Assembly (NCBI RefSeq): GCF_030341905.1
Contig: NZ_JATAAF010000002.1
Span: 186,001-250,000, forward strand
Direction of reading: 5' to 3'
DNA length: 64,000 nt
From: Porticoccus sp. W117
GTDB taxonomy: Bacteria; Pseudomonadota; Gammaproteobacteria; Pseudomonadales; Porticoccaceae
The position numbers and the translations under genes were made by a program. Below are positions 50,900-62,713 of this stretch, in pieces. Each line of letters starts with the position of its first letter. The first letter of the stretch is position 1. The notes under the pieces are model-generated. The model was not told where the DNA came from. It made no database searches and saw only the letters and a program-made list of their open reading frames with translations.

Positions 50900-51389
50900 T
50901 AGTTCCCCTGTCGAATCCTACATTGAGCGCTTGCTAGCCAGTGTTCTTAGCGCCGTGCTGATAATTATTGTGCTTCTGTTACTGGCATTCGCCCATTGGC
51001 CCGGTCTGACCACGACGGCATACGCCAGTGAACTCTTCAGTGACTTGGGAACTTTGAAACAAGAGATGACGCTTTTTCATTCTGAACGTGGCTATTGGCC
51101 CTCAGAGAAAGATTTGCCTGAATCCCTTATTACACAAATTGAAGAACATAACAGCTTTGGAATTTTCGCGGACTTATCTGAGCAAGGTGACGTAACTTTG
51201 AGTTTTGATCAAGACAGCCTTGATTATTCAGGTCATCAGCTGATTTTTGGGCCACTGCACAATGACGTCAGTCATTTCAGGCGCTGGAACTGTAGTCAAC
51301 CAAGCACCGATACAGCAATGAATGCAAAAGCCTTATATAAATTTCGCTTTCTATGCCATCCATTGAAAACGCCAGAGGATAACAAATGA
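50868..51389 (+). CDS. Membrane-anchored protein of a pilin cassette (pseudopilin-like)
   Basis: From the ATG at 50868, which overlaps the end of tilS, 173 residues: a short N-terminus, one long hydrophobic helix (about 24-46, VLSAVLIIIVLLLLAFAHWP) and a periplasmic domain beginning ASELFSDLGTLKQEMTLFHSERGYWPSEKDLP. The last segment resembles the region after the first helix of type IV pilins, where RGxWP/FP motifs are common, but there is no prepilin cleavage motif. It overlaps the GspF-like gene by four bases. Probably an assembly partner of the pilin encoded downstream; the role is inferred from context. Confidence 0.6.
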   Translation: MLRNTSLPLIDSSPVESYIERLLASVLSAVLIIIVLLLLAFAHWPGLTTTAYASELFSDLGTLKQEMTLFHSERGYWPSEKDLPESLITQIEEHNSFGIFADLSEQGDVTLSFDQDSLDYSGHQLIFGPLHNDVSHFRRWNCSQPSTDTAMNAKALYKFRFLCHPLKTPEDNK

Positions 51390-52381
51390 CCAAAGATGGA
51401 TTGATGCGGGAGCTGATTTGCCGACAGCTTTTATTGGCCAGCTCACGAGGTAGGCCATTGAAATCAGTGGTGGATATTCTGTCAGATGAATTGGGTAAGC
51501 CTGGGGACTATTTGATAGCAAAAGTCAGAGAAGCTGTTGCCAGGGGAGAGTCGGCTTTCCAGATTGCTCGCACCATTGCTCCTTTGGGTATGGATAGAGG
51601 GTATATACATCTGCAAGAGCAGTTGGCTGAAAATGCAGCCAGTCTGTCTTACGAGCGATATCGGGAGCGCATGTCGCCTCTTTGGGATGTCTTGGCTTTG
51701 ATGAGAGCCAGGTTGGTCACTTCGGTTGGTTATGCCTGTGCGGTTTTATCGGTTGCGCTGCTTATATTAGGAATTATATCTGCCAAAGTTGCAGGCTCTT
51801 TTGAATCGGCTTTTGAAGCCTTTGGTTCTGAATTACCTGAGTTTACTAAACTTGTACTCAATGTCGGCGGCGGCTTATCTCCATGGATGGCGCTATTGCT
51901 TATACTTTTGGCTGCTCTATTTTTCGTCTTGGTGCTGCTTAAACACCAACGCTACAGTGACTTTTCTATTGCCGAAAAGCTGTTTTTCCTTTGGCCGGTG
52001 AAAACTCTGACTACGGCTTACACCGTACTTGCTTACCAGAGTTTGCTAAAAGCATCTGATGCCAGTATTGGCAGTAATGGTTGCGAGCAAAAAGCTGTTA
52101 AGGCCATGGCGGAGGCAGGTATGTTGAAGTCGCCAACGAGTGAATTTAGTGCTTTGCTGACGGAAGAAGTATTGGCTATGTATCGCATTGGTGAGGCATT
52201 AGATGCTGGAGAGATCGAATTGGAGCAGGGGTTGGTGCACATTTCCCGGCGGATAATAACCTCGAGTAACTACACCGTGCGCTTATTTACGTTGGTGTTG
52301 CAGATTATTATCTTGATTTTTGTTGGCGCTATGTTGGCAGGGTTATATTTGCCCATCTTTGCCCTCGGCGGCACTATTTGA
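51386..52381 (+). CDS. GspF/PilC-like inner-membrane platform protein
   Basis: A 331-residue protein with the layout of type IV pilus platform proteins: a cytoplasmic helical domain (about 1-110), a transmembrane helix near 112-132, a second at about 168-190, a second helical domain and a final helix near 303-325 that ends GAMLAGLYLPIFALGG, the typical T2SF C-terminus. It looks like a diverged, shortened T2SF protein (usual length about 400). It starts four bases inside the upstream gene and lies 12 bases ahead of the pilin. No ATPase or prepilin peptidase gene is close, so these would have to come from elsewhere in the genome. Confidence 0.75.
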   Translation: MTKDGLMRELICRQLLLASSRGRPLKSVVDILSDELGKPGDYLIAKVREAVARGESAFQIARTIAPLGMDRGYIHLQEQLAENAASLSYERYRERMSPLWDVLALMRARLVTSVGYACAVLSVALLILGIISAKVAGSFESAFEAFGSELPEFTKLVLNVGGGLSPWMALLLILLAALFFVLVLLKHQRYSDFSIAEKLFFLWPVKTLTTAYTVLAYQSLLKASDASIGSNGCEQKAVKAMAEAGMLKSPTSEFSALLTEEVLAMYRIGEALDAGEIELEQGLVHISRRIITSSNYTVRLFTLVLQIIILIFVGAMLAGLYLPIFALGGTI

Positions 52382-52393
52382 CAAGGAGAACAA

Positions 52394-52873
52394 ATGAACA
52401 GACAAGTGGGTTTTACCTTGATTGAACTGATGATTGTGGTGGCAATTATCGGTATTTTGGCGGCAATTGCATTACCTGCATACCAGCAATATATAGTGAG
52501 AGCTCAGCTGGTAGAAGCGATTACCTTGGCTGAAGAGCTCAAACCAGCCATTAAAGAGTTTTATCGCGATCGAGGGCGTTTTCCAGTAAATAATAATGAA
52601 GCCGGTGTTCCGCCTGAAAACAAACTGCTGGGTAACTATGTGGCGGGCATGAAGGTTGTGGATGGCGCTATTCATGTAAGCCTGGGCAATAAAATCAATC
52701 AGGAACTGTCAGGTAAACAGCTCACCTTGCGCCCAATGGTTGTGACAGGCAGTCCCGCCAGCCCCTTTTCATGGTTGTGTGGCAAAGGGGCTGTGGTCGA
52801 TGGAATGGAAGCTGTCGGCGAAGATCGCACTGATCTTGACAACATGTACCTGCCCGCTAGCTGTCGCGGTTAA
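52394..52873 (+). CDS. Type IV pilin (PilA-like)
   Basis: A 159-residue prepilin with a short leader cut after G6 ([22 protein letters not shown]), the essential Glu at mature position 5, a long hydrophobic helix and a C-terminal pair of cysteines (WLCGKG and PASCRG) that should form the D-region disulphide. A strong AAGGAG site precedes the ATG. It sits behind the GspF-like gene and is the likely building block of a pilus-like fibre. The other pilus genes are not present here. Confidence 0.9.
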   Translation: MNRQVGFTLIELMIVVAIIGILAAIALPAYQQYIVRAQLVEAITLAEELKPAIKEFYRDRGRFPVNNNEAGVPPENKLLGNYVAGMKVVDGAIHVSLGNKINQELSGKQLTLRPMVVTGSPASPFSWLCGKGAVVDGMEAVGEDRTDLDNMYLPASCRG

Positions 52874-52878
52874 GCCCC

Positions 52879-53202
52879 TTGCAGGGAGTATTCATTTTAG
52901 GTGGCTTGCTGCTGATCGCGGGAATTTTTTGTCAGGTATTTGCTTGTGTTCTGGCGGCTCGTCTTCTAGAACTGGATATTCGGCTGCGGTATTTGTGGCT
53001 GCCTATGTCCCTTATGACGTTGTTGGCGTTTCCTGAAATTGAAGGCTTGTGGATATTGGGAGTCTTTCTTGGGGCCACCGTTTTACGGTATTGGGCAGGT
53101 TTGGAATCATGGTCTCAGGCACTTCCATTAGTTGTTTTAGCAGCCTTAATGCTTTGGCCCATTGGCAGTGTTATTGTCGCTGTCAGAGTATTATGGGCTT
53201 GA
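52879..53202 (+). CDS. Small multi-helix membrane protein at the end of the pilin cassette
   Basis: An open frame of about 107 residues with three to four hydrophobic helices (GVFILGGLLLIAGIFCQVFA; YLWLPMSLMTLLAF; VLAALMLWPIGSVIVAV). The only in-frame near-start codon at 52879 is TTG and lacks a good ribosome site, so the start is uncertain; GGGAG at 52885 might serve a later rare start. It immediately follows the pilin and is probably co-expressed. No family recognised. Confidence 0.5.
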   Translation: MQGVFILGGLLLIAGIFCQVFACVLAARLLELDIRLRYLWLPMSLMTLLAFPEIEGLWILGVFLGATVLRYWAGLESWSQALPLVVLAALMLWPIGSVIVAVRVLWA

Positions 53203-53335
53203 TGTTATAGGGGGGTACGCTATGGCTTCCATTTGGCCTTTCTGGTATCCTGCGCTCCCATCTTGATCGAGATGGGCACAGGCGAATGTTCCTGCCTAAA
53301 ACCTCTCTTTCGCTATCTTGAACGACCCAAAATAA

Positions 53336-55891
<2,556 letters not shown>

Positions 55892-55895
55892 CCCT

Positions 55896-55982
55896 GTCAT
55901 TGCGAGCAAAGCGAAGTAATCTCCGCGAGTGTGGCAGAGGATTCAGGAGATTGCCGCGTCGCCTTCGGCTCCTCGCAATGAC
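55896..55982. repeat. Palindromic repeat of the GTCATTGCGAG family, copy 2
   Basis: GTCATTGCGAG and CTCGCAATGAC frame an 87-bp palindrome between kdsA and eno. Same family as 30260-30344. Confidence 0.82.
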
Positions 55983-56021
55983 GAATTTCTAATTTTTATA
56001 TTTGTAAGAGAGACAACTTAA

Positions 56022-57311
<1,290 letters not shown>

Positions 57312-57314
<3 letters not shown>

Positions 57315-57340
57315 CAGAGTTGGCCTAGCCAACTCTGTCA
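57312..57340. other. Hairpin at the eno stop codon
   Basis: TGACAGAGTTGGC and its complement form a perfect 13-bp stem with loop CTA, beginning at the eno stop codon. No T run follows. It probably stabilises the mRNA end. Confidence 0.6.
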
Positions 57341-57420
57341 TCCTGAGCGCCGCAGGCGCGTGAGGATCTCACAATTTTCAGAGTCTGAGATCCTCACGTC
57401 GCTGCGCTCCTCAGGATGAC
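57337..57420. repeat. Palindromic repeat of the GTCATCCTGAG family, copy 1
   Basis: GTCATCCTGA...TCAGGATGAC at the ends and GTGAGGATCTCA / TGAGATCCTCAC inside. Located between eno and its terminator. A second copy spans ispF/truD at 58957-59042. Confidence 0.85.
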
Positions 57421-57430
57421 AATATTGGTT

Positions 57431-57459
57431 AAAACGGCGGGGCTATCCCCGCCGTTTTA
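57431..57459 (+). terminator. Terminator of eno
   Basis: AAAACGGCGGGG, loop CTAT, CCCCGCCGTTTT: perfect 12-bp stem ending in T4, just upstream of ftsB. Confidence 0.88.
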
Positions 57460-57474
57460 CATTAAACTTGTGCC

Positions 57475-57774
57475 ATGCGCTGGCTTATCGCAATTCTGAT
57501 TGTTTTCCTTATCGCCCTGCAGTATCGCCTGTGGTTTGGCGAGGGCAGTGTTGCCCAGAAGGTCGAGCTGGAAAAAGCCGTGGCCGAGCAGCAAGCCATC
57601 AATCAGCAAGCGGAAGCCCGCAATCAGGCCATTGGCGAGGAAGTGAAAGCCCTGAAAAATGGTATGGATGCTATAGAAGAGCGGGCTCGCAGTGACCTGG
57701 GTATGATCAAAGAAGGCGAAACCTTTTATATTGTGGTGGAAAAGGATCAAGACAAAAAGGACGACGACAAGTGA
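57475..57774 (+). CDS. ftsB: Cell division protein FtsB
   Basis: A 99-residue bitopic protein of the FtsQLB complex. A transmembrane helix (about 3-19) is followed by a coiled coil (about 28-62) and the conserved end ARSDLGMIKEGETFYIVV. It lies between eno and ispD, its standard place. The stop overlaps the GTG start of ispD. Confidence 0.93.
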   Translation: MRWLIAILIVFLIALQYRLWFGEGSVAQKVELEKAVAEQQAINQQAEARNQAIGEEVKALKNGMDAIEERARSDLGMIKEGETFYIVVEKDQDKKDDDK

Positions 57775-58481
57775 GCAATGCTCAACCCAAGTACTGGGCT
57801 GTTGTCCCAGCGGCCGGCGTAGGTCGTCGCTTTGGTGGTTCGCAGCCAAAACAATACCAAAACCTTCTCGACAAACCAGTGGCGCGTTGGACGCTGGAGC
57901 GCCTCTTGTCTCTGCCCAACATAGAACAGTGCGTGGTGGCCCTTGGCCAGGAGGATGGCTATTGGCCAACACTGAGGCTCGATAACCCTCGTATTACAAC
58001 CACCATTGGCGGTGCCGAGCGGGCAGACAGCGTGCGCCTGGCTCTGCAGGCGCTGGATGGCCGCGCGGGGCAAGATGACTGGGTTTTGGTGCACGATATC
58101 GCCCGCCCCTGTGTCAGAGCAGCGGATATCGCCAACTTGATGCAGCAATTGCAAAACCACCCTGTGGGCGGACTGCTGGCGGCTCCTATTGCCGACACGG
58201 TGAAGCGCGTGAGCGGCGACCACCAGGTTATCGCCACAGAAGATCGCCGCCAACTGTGGAGTGCTTTAACGCCGCAAATGTTCCGCTATGGCATTCTCTG
58301 CAAAGCGCTGGAAAGTGCTGGGCAGAATGGCACTCAACCCACTGACGAAGCCTCGGCCATTGAGCAATTAGGCCTTGATCACAAGCTGATAGAAGGGCAA
58401 CGGGACAATATCAAAATTACCCGCGGGGAAGACTTGGCAATAGCCGCCGCCATCCTCACAGCTCAAGGTGAAACGAAATGA
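57771..58481 (+). CDS. ispD: 2-C-methyl-D-erythritol 4-phosphate cytidylyltransferase
   Basis: A 236-residue nucleotidyltransferase of the MEP pathway, starting with GTG that overlaps fts[13 protein letters not shown] and PKQYQNL bind CTP, and VHDIARPCV is the metal-binding region. The stop overlaps ispF by four bases (ATGA), so the last two genes are coupled. Confidence 0.96.
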   Translation: MSNAQPKYWAVVPAAGVGRRFGGSQPKQYQNLLDKPVARWTLERLLSLPNIEQCVVALGQEDGYWPTLRLDNPRITTTIGGAERADSVRLALQALDGRAGQDDWVLVHDIARPCVRAADIANLMQQLQNHPVGGLLAAPIADTVKRVSGDHQVIATEDRRQLWSALTPQMFRYGILCKALESAGQNGTQPTDEASAIEQLGLDHKLIEGQRDNIKITRGEDLAIAAAILTAQGETK

Positions 58482-58966
58482 TACGAATTGGCCACGGTTA
58501 TGACGTACACGCCTTTGGCCCCGGTGATCATTTGATGCTGGGCGGCGTGGCCATTCCTTACCCCCAGGGCTTTGTCGCCCACTCCGACGGCGATGTGTTA
58601 ATTCATGCCCTCTGCGACGCATTACTTGGCGCAGCTGGTCTGGGTGACATTGGTCGCCATTTCCCCGACACCGACTCCAAATATAAAGGCATCGACAGCC
58701 GCCAGTTGTTGAGGCATGTGGTGTCGTTGTTGGCTGAAAAAGGTTGGCAGCTGGGCAATGCGGATATAACCATCGTCGCCCAAGCCCCGAAAATGGCGCC
58801 TCATATAGAAGCTATGACGGCCAATCTCGCGGCCGATCTCAATGCGGATGCCAGCTGCGTCAATGTCAAAGCCACCACCACCGAAAAGCTGGGCTTTGAG
58901 GGCCGTAAAGAAGGCATTGCCTGCCATGCGGTGGTGTTGATAACCGCTCTTGCAGCGTCATCCTGA
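58478..58966 (+). CDS. ispF: 2-C-methyl-D-erythritol 2,4-cyclodiphosphate synthase
   Basis: A 162-residue trimeric zinc enzyme of the MEP pathway. Metal ligands are in [14 protein letters not shown] (D8 and H10) and [28 protein letters not shown] follows and the C-terminus has [15 protein letters not shown]. The last codons and stop (SS-stop) lie inside a palindromic repeat of the GTCATCCTGAG family. Confidence 0.97.
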   Translation: MIRIGHGYDVHAFGPGDHLMLGGVAIPYPQGFVAHSDGDVLIHALCDALLGAAGLGDIGRHFPDTDSKYKGIDSRQLLRHVVSLLAEKGWQLGNADITIVAQAPKMAPHIEAMTANLAADLNADASCVNVKATTTEKLGFEGRKEGIACHAVVLITALAASS

Positions 58967-59042
58967 GGCCACGGAGTGGCCGTGAGGATCTCACAACTTT
59001 CAGACCCTGAGATCCTCACGCCGCTGCGCGGCTCAGGATGAC
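58957..59042. repeat. Palindromic repeat joining ispF and truD
   Basis: The ends GTCATCCTGAG and CAGGATGAC contain the ispF stop codon (58964-58966) and the truD ATG (59038-59040). The inside again has GTGAGGATCTCA/TGAGATCCTCAC, as at 57337-57420. Confidence 0.85.
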
Positions 59043-60057
59043 ACGACTGGATTTTCCCTTGACTGACTACTCTCTGGATTTTCCCTTTGCCCACGGCGGC
59101 CCCCTCGGCAGCGCCGGTTTTCGTACCGAGCCAGAAGACTTTGTGGTTGACGAAGCGCTGGGCTTCGAACCTTGCGGCGACGGTGAACATCTGCTGCTGC
59201 ACCTGCGCAAACGCAACCAGAATACCCGTTGGCTGGCACAACAGTTGGCGGATATTGCCGGACTGCGGCCAATGGATGTGGGTTATTGTGGCCTGAAAGA
59301 TCGCCGTGCGGTCACTAGCCAGTGGTTTAGCCTCTACCTGCCAAAGCAGGAGCTGGACATGGCGCGAGTTCACGCCATTGAGGGGGTTGACGTGCTGGCC
59401 AGTGACCGCCACAACCGCAAACTGCGCCGTGGCGATCACGCTGGCAATCACTTTGAAATTCGCCTGCAGGCCATAACCGGTGATCGGCAACAACTGCAAC
59501 AACGCCTTGAGCAAATAGCTGAGCAGGGGGTGCCCAACTATTTTGGCGAGCAGCGTTTTGGCCACCATGGCAACAACCTGCGGGAATTTGAAAAACGCTT
59601 TGTGGGTCAGTCTGGTGATGCCCGTGCCAACCAACGCAGGCGTGGGCGTCGTCCCGGTGGTGACGGAGGTATTGTGCTATCTGCGGGGCGCTCCTACCTG
59701 TTTAATCGCGTGTTGGCACAACGGGTGGAGCAGGGCAACTGGTATTCGACGTTGCCTGGTGAAGAAATCCCTACAGGAGCTATGTGGGGGCGGGGGCGCA
59801 GCTCTGCACCAGAAGCGGTGAGGCAACTGGAACAGATGGTGGTGCAAGCGCTGCCTGGCTGGTGTGATGCCTTGGAACACAGCGGCCTTGGCCAGGAGCG
59901 CAGGCCACTACAGTTATTGCCGGACAGGTTCGAATGGCGGTTTGACGGTGAGGATTTGCTGCTGCAATTTTCGCTGCCGCCGGGTGCTTATGCCACCGCG
60001 GTTATTCGCGAGCTAACCACAGTGTCTACCGATCGTGATCGTGCCGTCGAGCCATGA
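59038..60057 (+). CDS. truD: tRNA pseudouridine(13) synthase TruD
   Basis: A 339-residue synthase for pseudouridine 13 in tRNA-Glu. The catalytic Asp88 is in CGLKDRRAVTSQ, and NYFGEQRFG and the RSYLFN motif are typical. The ATG lies in the right end of a palindromic repeat; a TTG seven codons on is an alternative. A 14-bp direct repeat (CTGGATTTTCCCTT) at 59047 and 59074 gives LDFP twice near the N-terminus, a likely 27-bp duplication. surE, which often follows, is absent. Confidence 0.93.
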   Translation: MTRLDFPLTDYSLDFPFAHGGPLGSAGFRTEPEDFVVDEALGFEPCGDGEHLLLHLRKRNQNTRWLAQQLADIAGLRPMDVGYCGLKDRRAVTSQWFSLYLPKQELDMARVHAIEGVDVLASDRHNRKLRRGDHAGNHFEIRLQAITGDRQQLQQRLEQIAEQGVPNYFGEQRFGHHGNNLREFEKRFVGQSGDARANQRRRGRRPGGDGGIVLSAGRSYLFNRVLAQRVEQGNWYSTLPGEEIPTGAMWGRGRSSAPEAVRQLEQMVVQALPGWCDALEHSGLGQERRPLQLLPDRFEWRFDGEDLLLQFSLPPGAYATAVIRELTTVSTDRDRAVEP

Positions 60058-60097
60058 TATAGTCGCGCCATCTTTTCATCTGTAACAGGAGCCGCCG

Positions 60098-60781
60098 TTG
60101 AGTACCTTTGGGCTGTCTGCCAAAGTGGGTGGGGTTGGTATGACCTCGCAACGTACCCGCGAACGTTTGATACAACGCTTGGTGGAGCAGGGCGTCACCA
60201 GCCAGCAAGTGCTGGACGTTATTCGCACCACTCCGCGCCACCTGTTTCTGGATGAGGCGTTGTCTCATCGCGCCTACGAAGACACCGCATTGCCCATCGG
60301 CCACAAACAAACCCTGTCTCAGCCCTACATTGTGGCGCGTATGACCGAGCTGTTACTGTCCCGCGGCCCTCTGGATAAAGTATTGGAAATTGGTACCGGC
60401 TCCGGCTACCAGACGGCGGTGTTGGCCCAACTGGTGAACAAGGTGTACACGGTGGAGCGCATTCGTCCATTGCTCAATCGTTCTCGTGACCTGTTGCGCC
60501 GCCTGGGGTATCGCAATGTTTCCGCTGCGCTTTCCGATGGCGGTTTTGGCTGGCCGGATTACGCACCATATAACGGCATCATCAGCACTGCTGCGCCGCA
60601 GAGCCTGCCGGAAGAATTGCTGCATCAATTGGCCCCGGATGGCATCTTGATTATTCCGATCGGCCCGGATGGCGAACAGGAATTGCGCATGATCATCCGT
60701 GAAGGTGACAGCAACAACTTTTCCGAAGAAGTGATCGAACCGGTACGTTTTGTTCCGCTGCTTAGCGGCCTTTCTCGATAA
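60098..60781 (+). CDS. pcm: Protein-L-isoaspartate O-methyltransferase
   Basis: A methyltransferase that repairs isoaspartate in aged proteins. The SAM motif [16 protein letters not shown] is at about residues 88-103 and [25 protein letters not shown] precedes it. The TTG at 60098 has a strong AGGAG site; the ATG at 60140 ([14 protein letters not shown]) corresponds to the usual start of the family, so either may be used. 227 residues from the TTG, 213 from the ATG. Confidence 0.93.
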   Translation: MSTFGLSAKVGGVGMTSQRTRERLIQRLVEQGVTSQQVLDVIRTTPRHLFLDEALSHRAYEDTALPIGHKQTLSQPYIVARMTELLLSRGPLDKVLEIGTGSGYQTAVLAQLVNKVYTVERIRPLLNRSRDLLRRLGYRNVSAALSDGGFGWPDYAPYNGIISTAAPQSLPEELLHQLAPDGILIIPIGPDGEQELRMIIREGDSNNFSEEVIEPVRFVPLLSGLSR

Positions 60782-60799
60782 CAGGGCCGCAACAAGATT

Positions 60800-61738
60800 A
60801 TGCGCGGACCTGTAGATTACCTGCTGTTGTTTTTCAAAGGCGCTGCCATGGGTGCTGCGGATGTAGTGCCGGGAGTGTCTGGTGGCACCATTGCGTTTAT
60901 CAGCGGCATATACCAGCGCCTGCTCAATGCCATTCGCGCGGTCAATCTGGCCAATCTCAAGCGCTTGTTGTGCGGTGATATCAAGGGCTTTTGGCAAGTC
61001 ATCGACGGCACCTTCCTCGCGGTACTGTTCACCGGCATTTTGCTCAGCATCCTCTCTTTGGCCAAGCTGGTTAGCTACGGCATGCAGGAACACCCCATTT
61101 TGCTGTGGTCGTTTTTCTTTGGCCTGATTGTGGCGTCCATTATCTGGATGCTGGGCAACCTGGATCGCTGGCGCTGGCAGGAAGGGCTGGCGATCATCGT
61201 GGGTACGGCAGCAGCAGCAGGCCTTTTCTGGATGCCAGGGGCGGCAGCCAGCGAATCTCTGCTGATGATTTTTGCCGCCGGTGCGGTGGCCATATGCGCG
61301 ATGATTCTGCCGGGTATTTCCGGCAGTTTTATCCTGGTGCTAATCGGCTTGTATCCGGTGCTGATAGAGGCCATTAGCGAACTACAGGTAGTGGTGCTGA
61401 TGGTCTTCGCCGGTGGTTGTTTAGTGGGGCTGATGAGCTTCTCTCGCTTGCTGGGGTGGCTGTTGGAACATTACCGCAGCACCACCCTGGGGTTGCTCAC
61501 CGGCTTTCTGGTGGGTTCTCTGGCCATAGTCTGGCCCTGGAAAGAGAAACTCATTGTGATGTTTACCGCCTCCGGTAAAGAAGTGGTACTGGAGCAGCGC
61601 AACCTGTTGCCCGGCGAATACTGGCAGCTGTTTGGCGATGACCCGCAAACCTGGCCGGCGATTTTACTGGCCTTATTGGGGGTTGCATTGGTATTGGGTC
61701 TGGAGCGCCTCGGTGGACGTCATAAAGGGCGCGTCTAA
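60800..61738 (+). CDS. DUF368 (PopT-type) polyprenyl-phosphate transporter family protein
   Basis: A 312-residue membrane protein with about nine helices. The signature GAAMGAADVVPGVSGGTIAF near residue 20 and its internal repeat GAVAICAMILPGISGSFIL near 165 identify the DUF368 family, members of which return undecaprenyl phosphate to the inner leaflet of the inner membrane. That activity would support peptidoglycan and O-antigen synthesis together with uppS in this window. The stop codon lies within a 126-bp repeat that also starts nlpD. Confidence 0.88.
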   Translation: MRGPVDYLLLFFKGAAMGAADVVPGVSGGTIAFISGIYQRLLNAIRAVNLANLKRLLCGDIKGFWQVIDGTFLAVLFTGILLSILSLAKLVSYGMQEHPILLWSFFFGLIVASIIWMLGNLDRWRWQEGLAIIVGTAAAAGLFWMPGAAASESLLMIFAAGAVAICAMILPGISGSFILVLIGLYPVLIEAISELQVVVLMVFAGGCLVGLMSFSRLLGWLLEHYRSTTLGLLTGFLVGSLAIVWPWKEKLIVMFTASGKEVVLEQRNLLPGEYWQLFGDDPQTWPAILLALLGVALVLGLERLGGRHKGRV

Positions 61739-61859
61739 AAATGCGCTATTTCTGCGATAGCTGCGTTGGCAACGTACTCGGCTCCTCATGTATGCCTTAT
61801 ACACTGCGGGCCTCCGTGCGCTGCCGCCTTGCTCTCACCAAAATATCACTATTTTTAGA
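61734..61859. repeat. MITE-like element between the DUF368 gene and nlpD
   Basis: 126 bp with terminal inverted repeats TCTAAAAAT (61734-61742) and ATTTTTAGA (61851-61859). It contains the DUF368 stop codon (61736-61738) and the first in-frame ATG of nlpD (61741). The inside is G+C-rich with a complementary CTCATGTATGCC / ATACACTGCGGG region typical of intergenic mobile repeats. Confidence 0.65.
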
Positions 61860-62664
61860 AGCACCCTTAAAAGCGTTTAGCGGGCTGTTGCTGGTTGCCT
61901 TACTGGGGCTGCAACTAGCCTGTTCCAATCACAGCATTGCTCCCATTTCCGACCGTGATGTGGTGGGGCCGGACCGCATCGACACTCACTGGGTCTCCCG
62001 TGGTGAAACCCTTTACTCCATCGCCTGGCGCTATGGGTTGGAGCACCGCAAACTGGCAGCAGCCAACGGTATTCGTGCACCCTATACCATCTTCCCTGGC
62101 CAACGCTTGACTCTGGATACATCAAAGGCCAGTGCACCCAAGGTGGCGGCAGCGCCCGTCAAAACAGTGCCCAAGCCTGTATCTTCAGCATCTACCAGCA
62201 AGCCTGTGCCGAAGCCAGTAGCAAAGCCTCAAGCTACTAAGCCGGCTGCCAACCCGCAACCCGCAACCCGAAAACCCGTAACGGCTACTGCAAAAAACTG
62301 GCGCTGGCAGTGGCCGGTGAAGGGTAGGCTAGTGCGCTATTACGATGCCAATAAACGCTTCAAAGGCGTCTATCTGCACGCCAAACAAGGTACCGCGGTA
62401 AGCGCCGCTGCCCCCGGCGAGGTTGTATATGCGGGCAATGGTCTGCCCACCTATGGCCCCTCCCTGATTATCAAACACAGCGACGCTTATCTGAGCTTTT
62501 ACGCCCTTAACCGCAAACTGTTGGTCAAAGAAGGCGACAGGGTTACTGCGGGCCAGAAACTGGCAGAAGTGGGCGGTGATATCAGCAACCGCGACCGCAT
62601 CTACTTTGAAATTCGCCGCAACGGCCAATCTACCGACCCTCTTCGATTGTTGCCCAAGCGCTGA
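61741..62664 (+). CDS. nlpD: Lipoprotein NlpD, amidase activator
   Basis: An outer-membrane lipoprotein (307 residues from the first ATG) that activates the amidase AmiC at division. The lipobox LQLAC is at about residues 57-61, far from the start because the first 39 codons lie in a repeat element; no ATG exists between, so either this long leader is used or a rare codon nearer the signal is. A LysM domain (THWVSRGETLYSIAWRYG) is followed by a Pro/Lys/Ala-rich linker with a 7-bp repeat array and a LytM/M23 domain that lacks the catalytic histidines (HSDAYLSFYAL, YFEIR), as in other NlpD proteins. Followed by rpoS. Confidence 0.9.
   Translation: MRYFCDSCVGNVLGSSCMPYTLRASVRCRLALTKISLFLEAPLKAFSGLLLVALLGLQLACSNHSIAPISDRDVVGPDRIDTHWVSRGETLYSIAWRYGLEHRKLAAANGIRAPYTIFPGQRLTLDTSKASAPKVAAAPVKTVPKPVSSASTSKPVPKPVAKPQATKPAANPQPATRKPVTATAKNWRWQWPVKGRLVRYYDANKRFKGVYLHAKQGTAVSAAAPGEVVYAGNGLPTYGPSLIIKHSDAYLSFYALNRKLLVKEGDRVTAGQKLAEVGGDISNRDRIYFEIRRNGQSTDPLRLLPKR
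62253..62281. repeat. 7-bp array (CCCGCAA) inside nlpD
   Basis: CCCGCAA twice, CCCGAAA and, after one extra base, CCCGTAA. Same unit as the long array in zipA; lies in the linker before the LytM domain. Confidence 0.75.
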
Positions 62665-62713
62665 ATGAGGTGTACCTTTGATGCCAACCCAATAAAAATT
62701 ACGAGGGTTGTGC

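Noticed and set aside
61741-61857. N-terminal 39 codons of nlpD as a genuine protein domain
   Set aside because: They coincide with a repeat element and precede a normal lipoprotein signal; kept only as possible translated leader.
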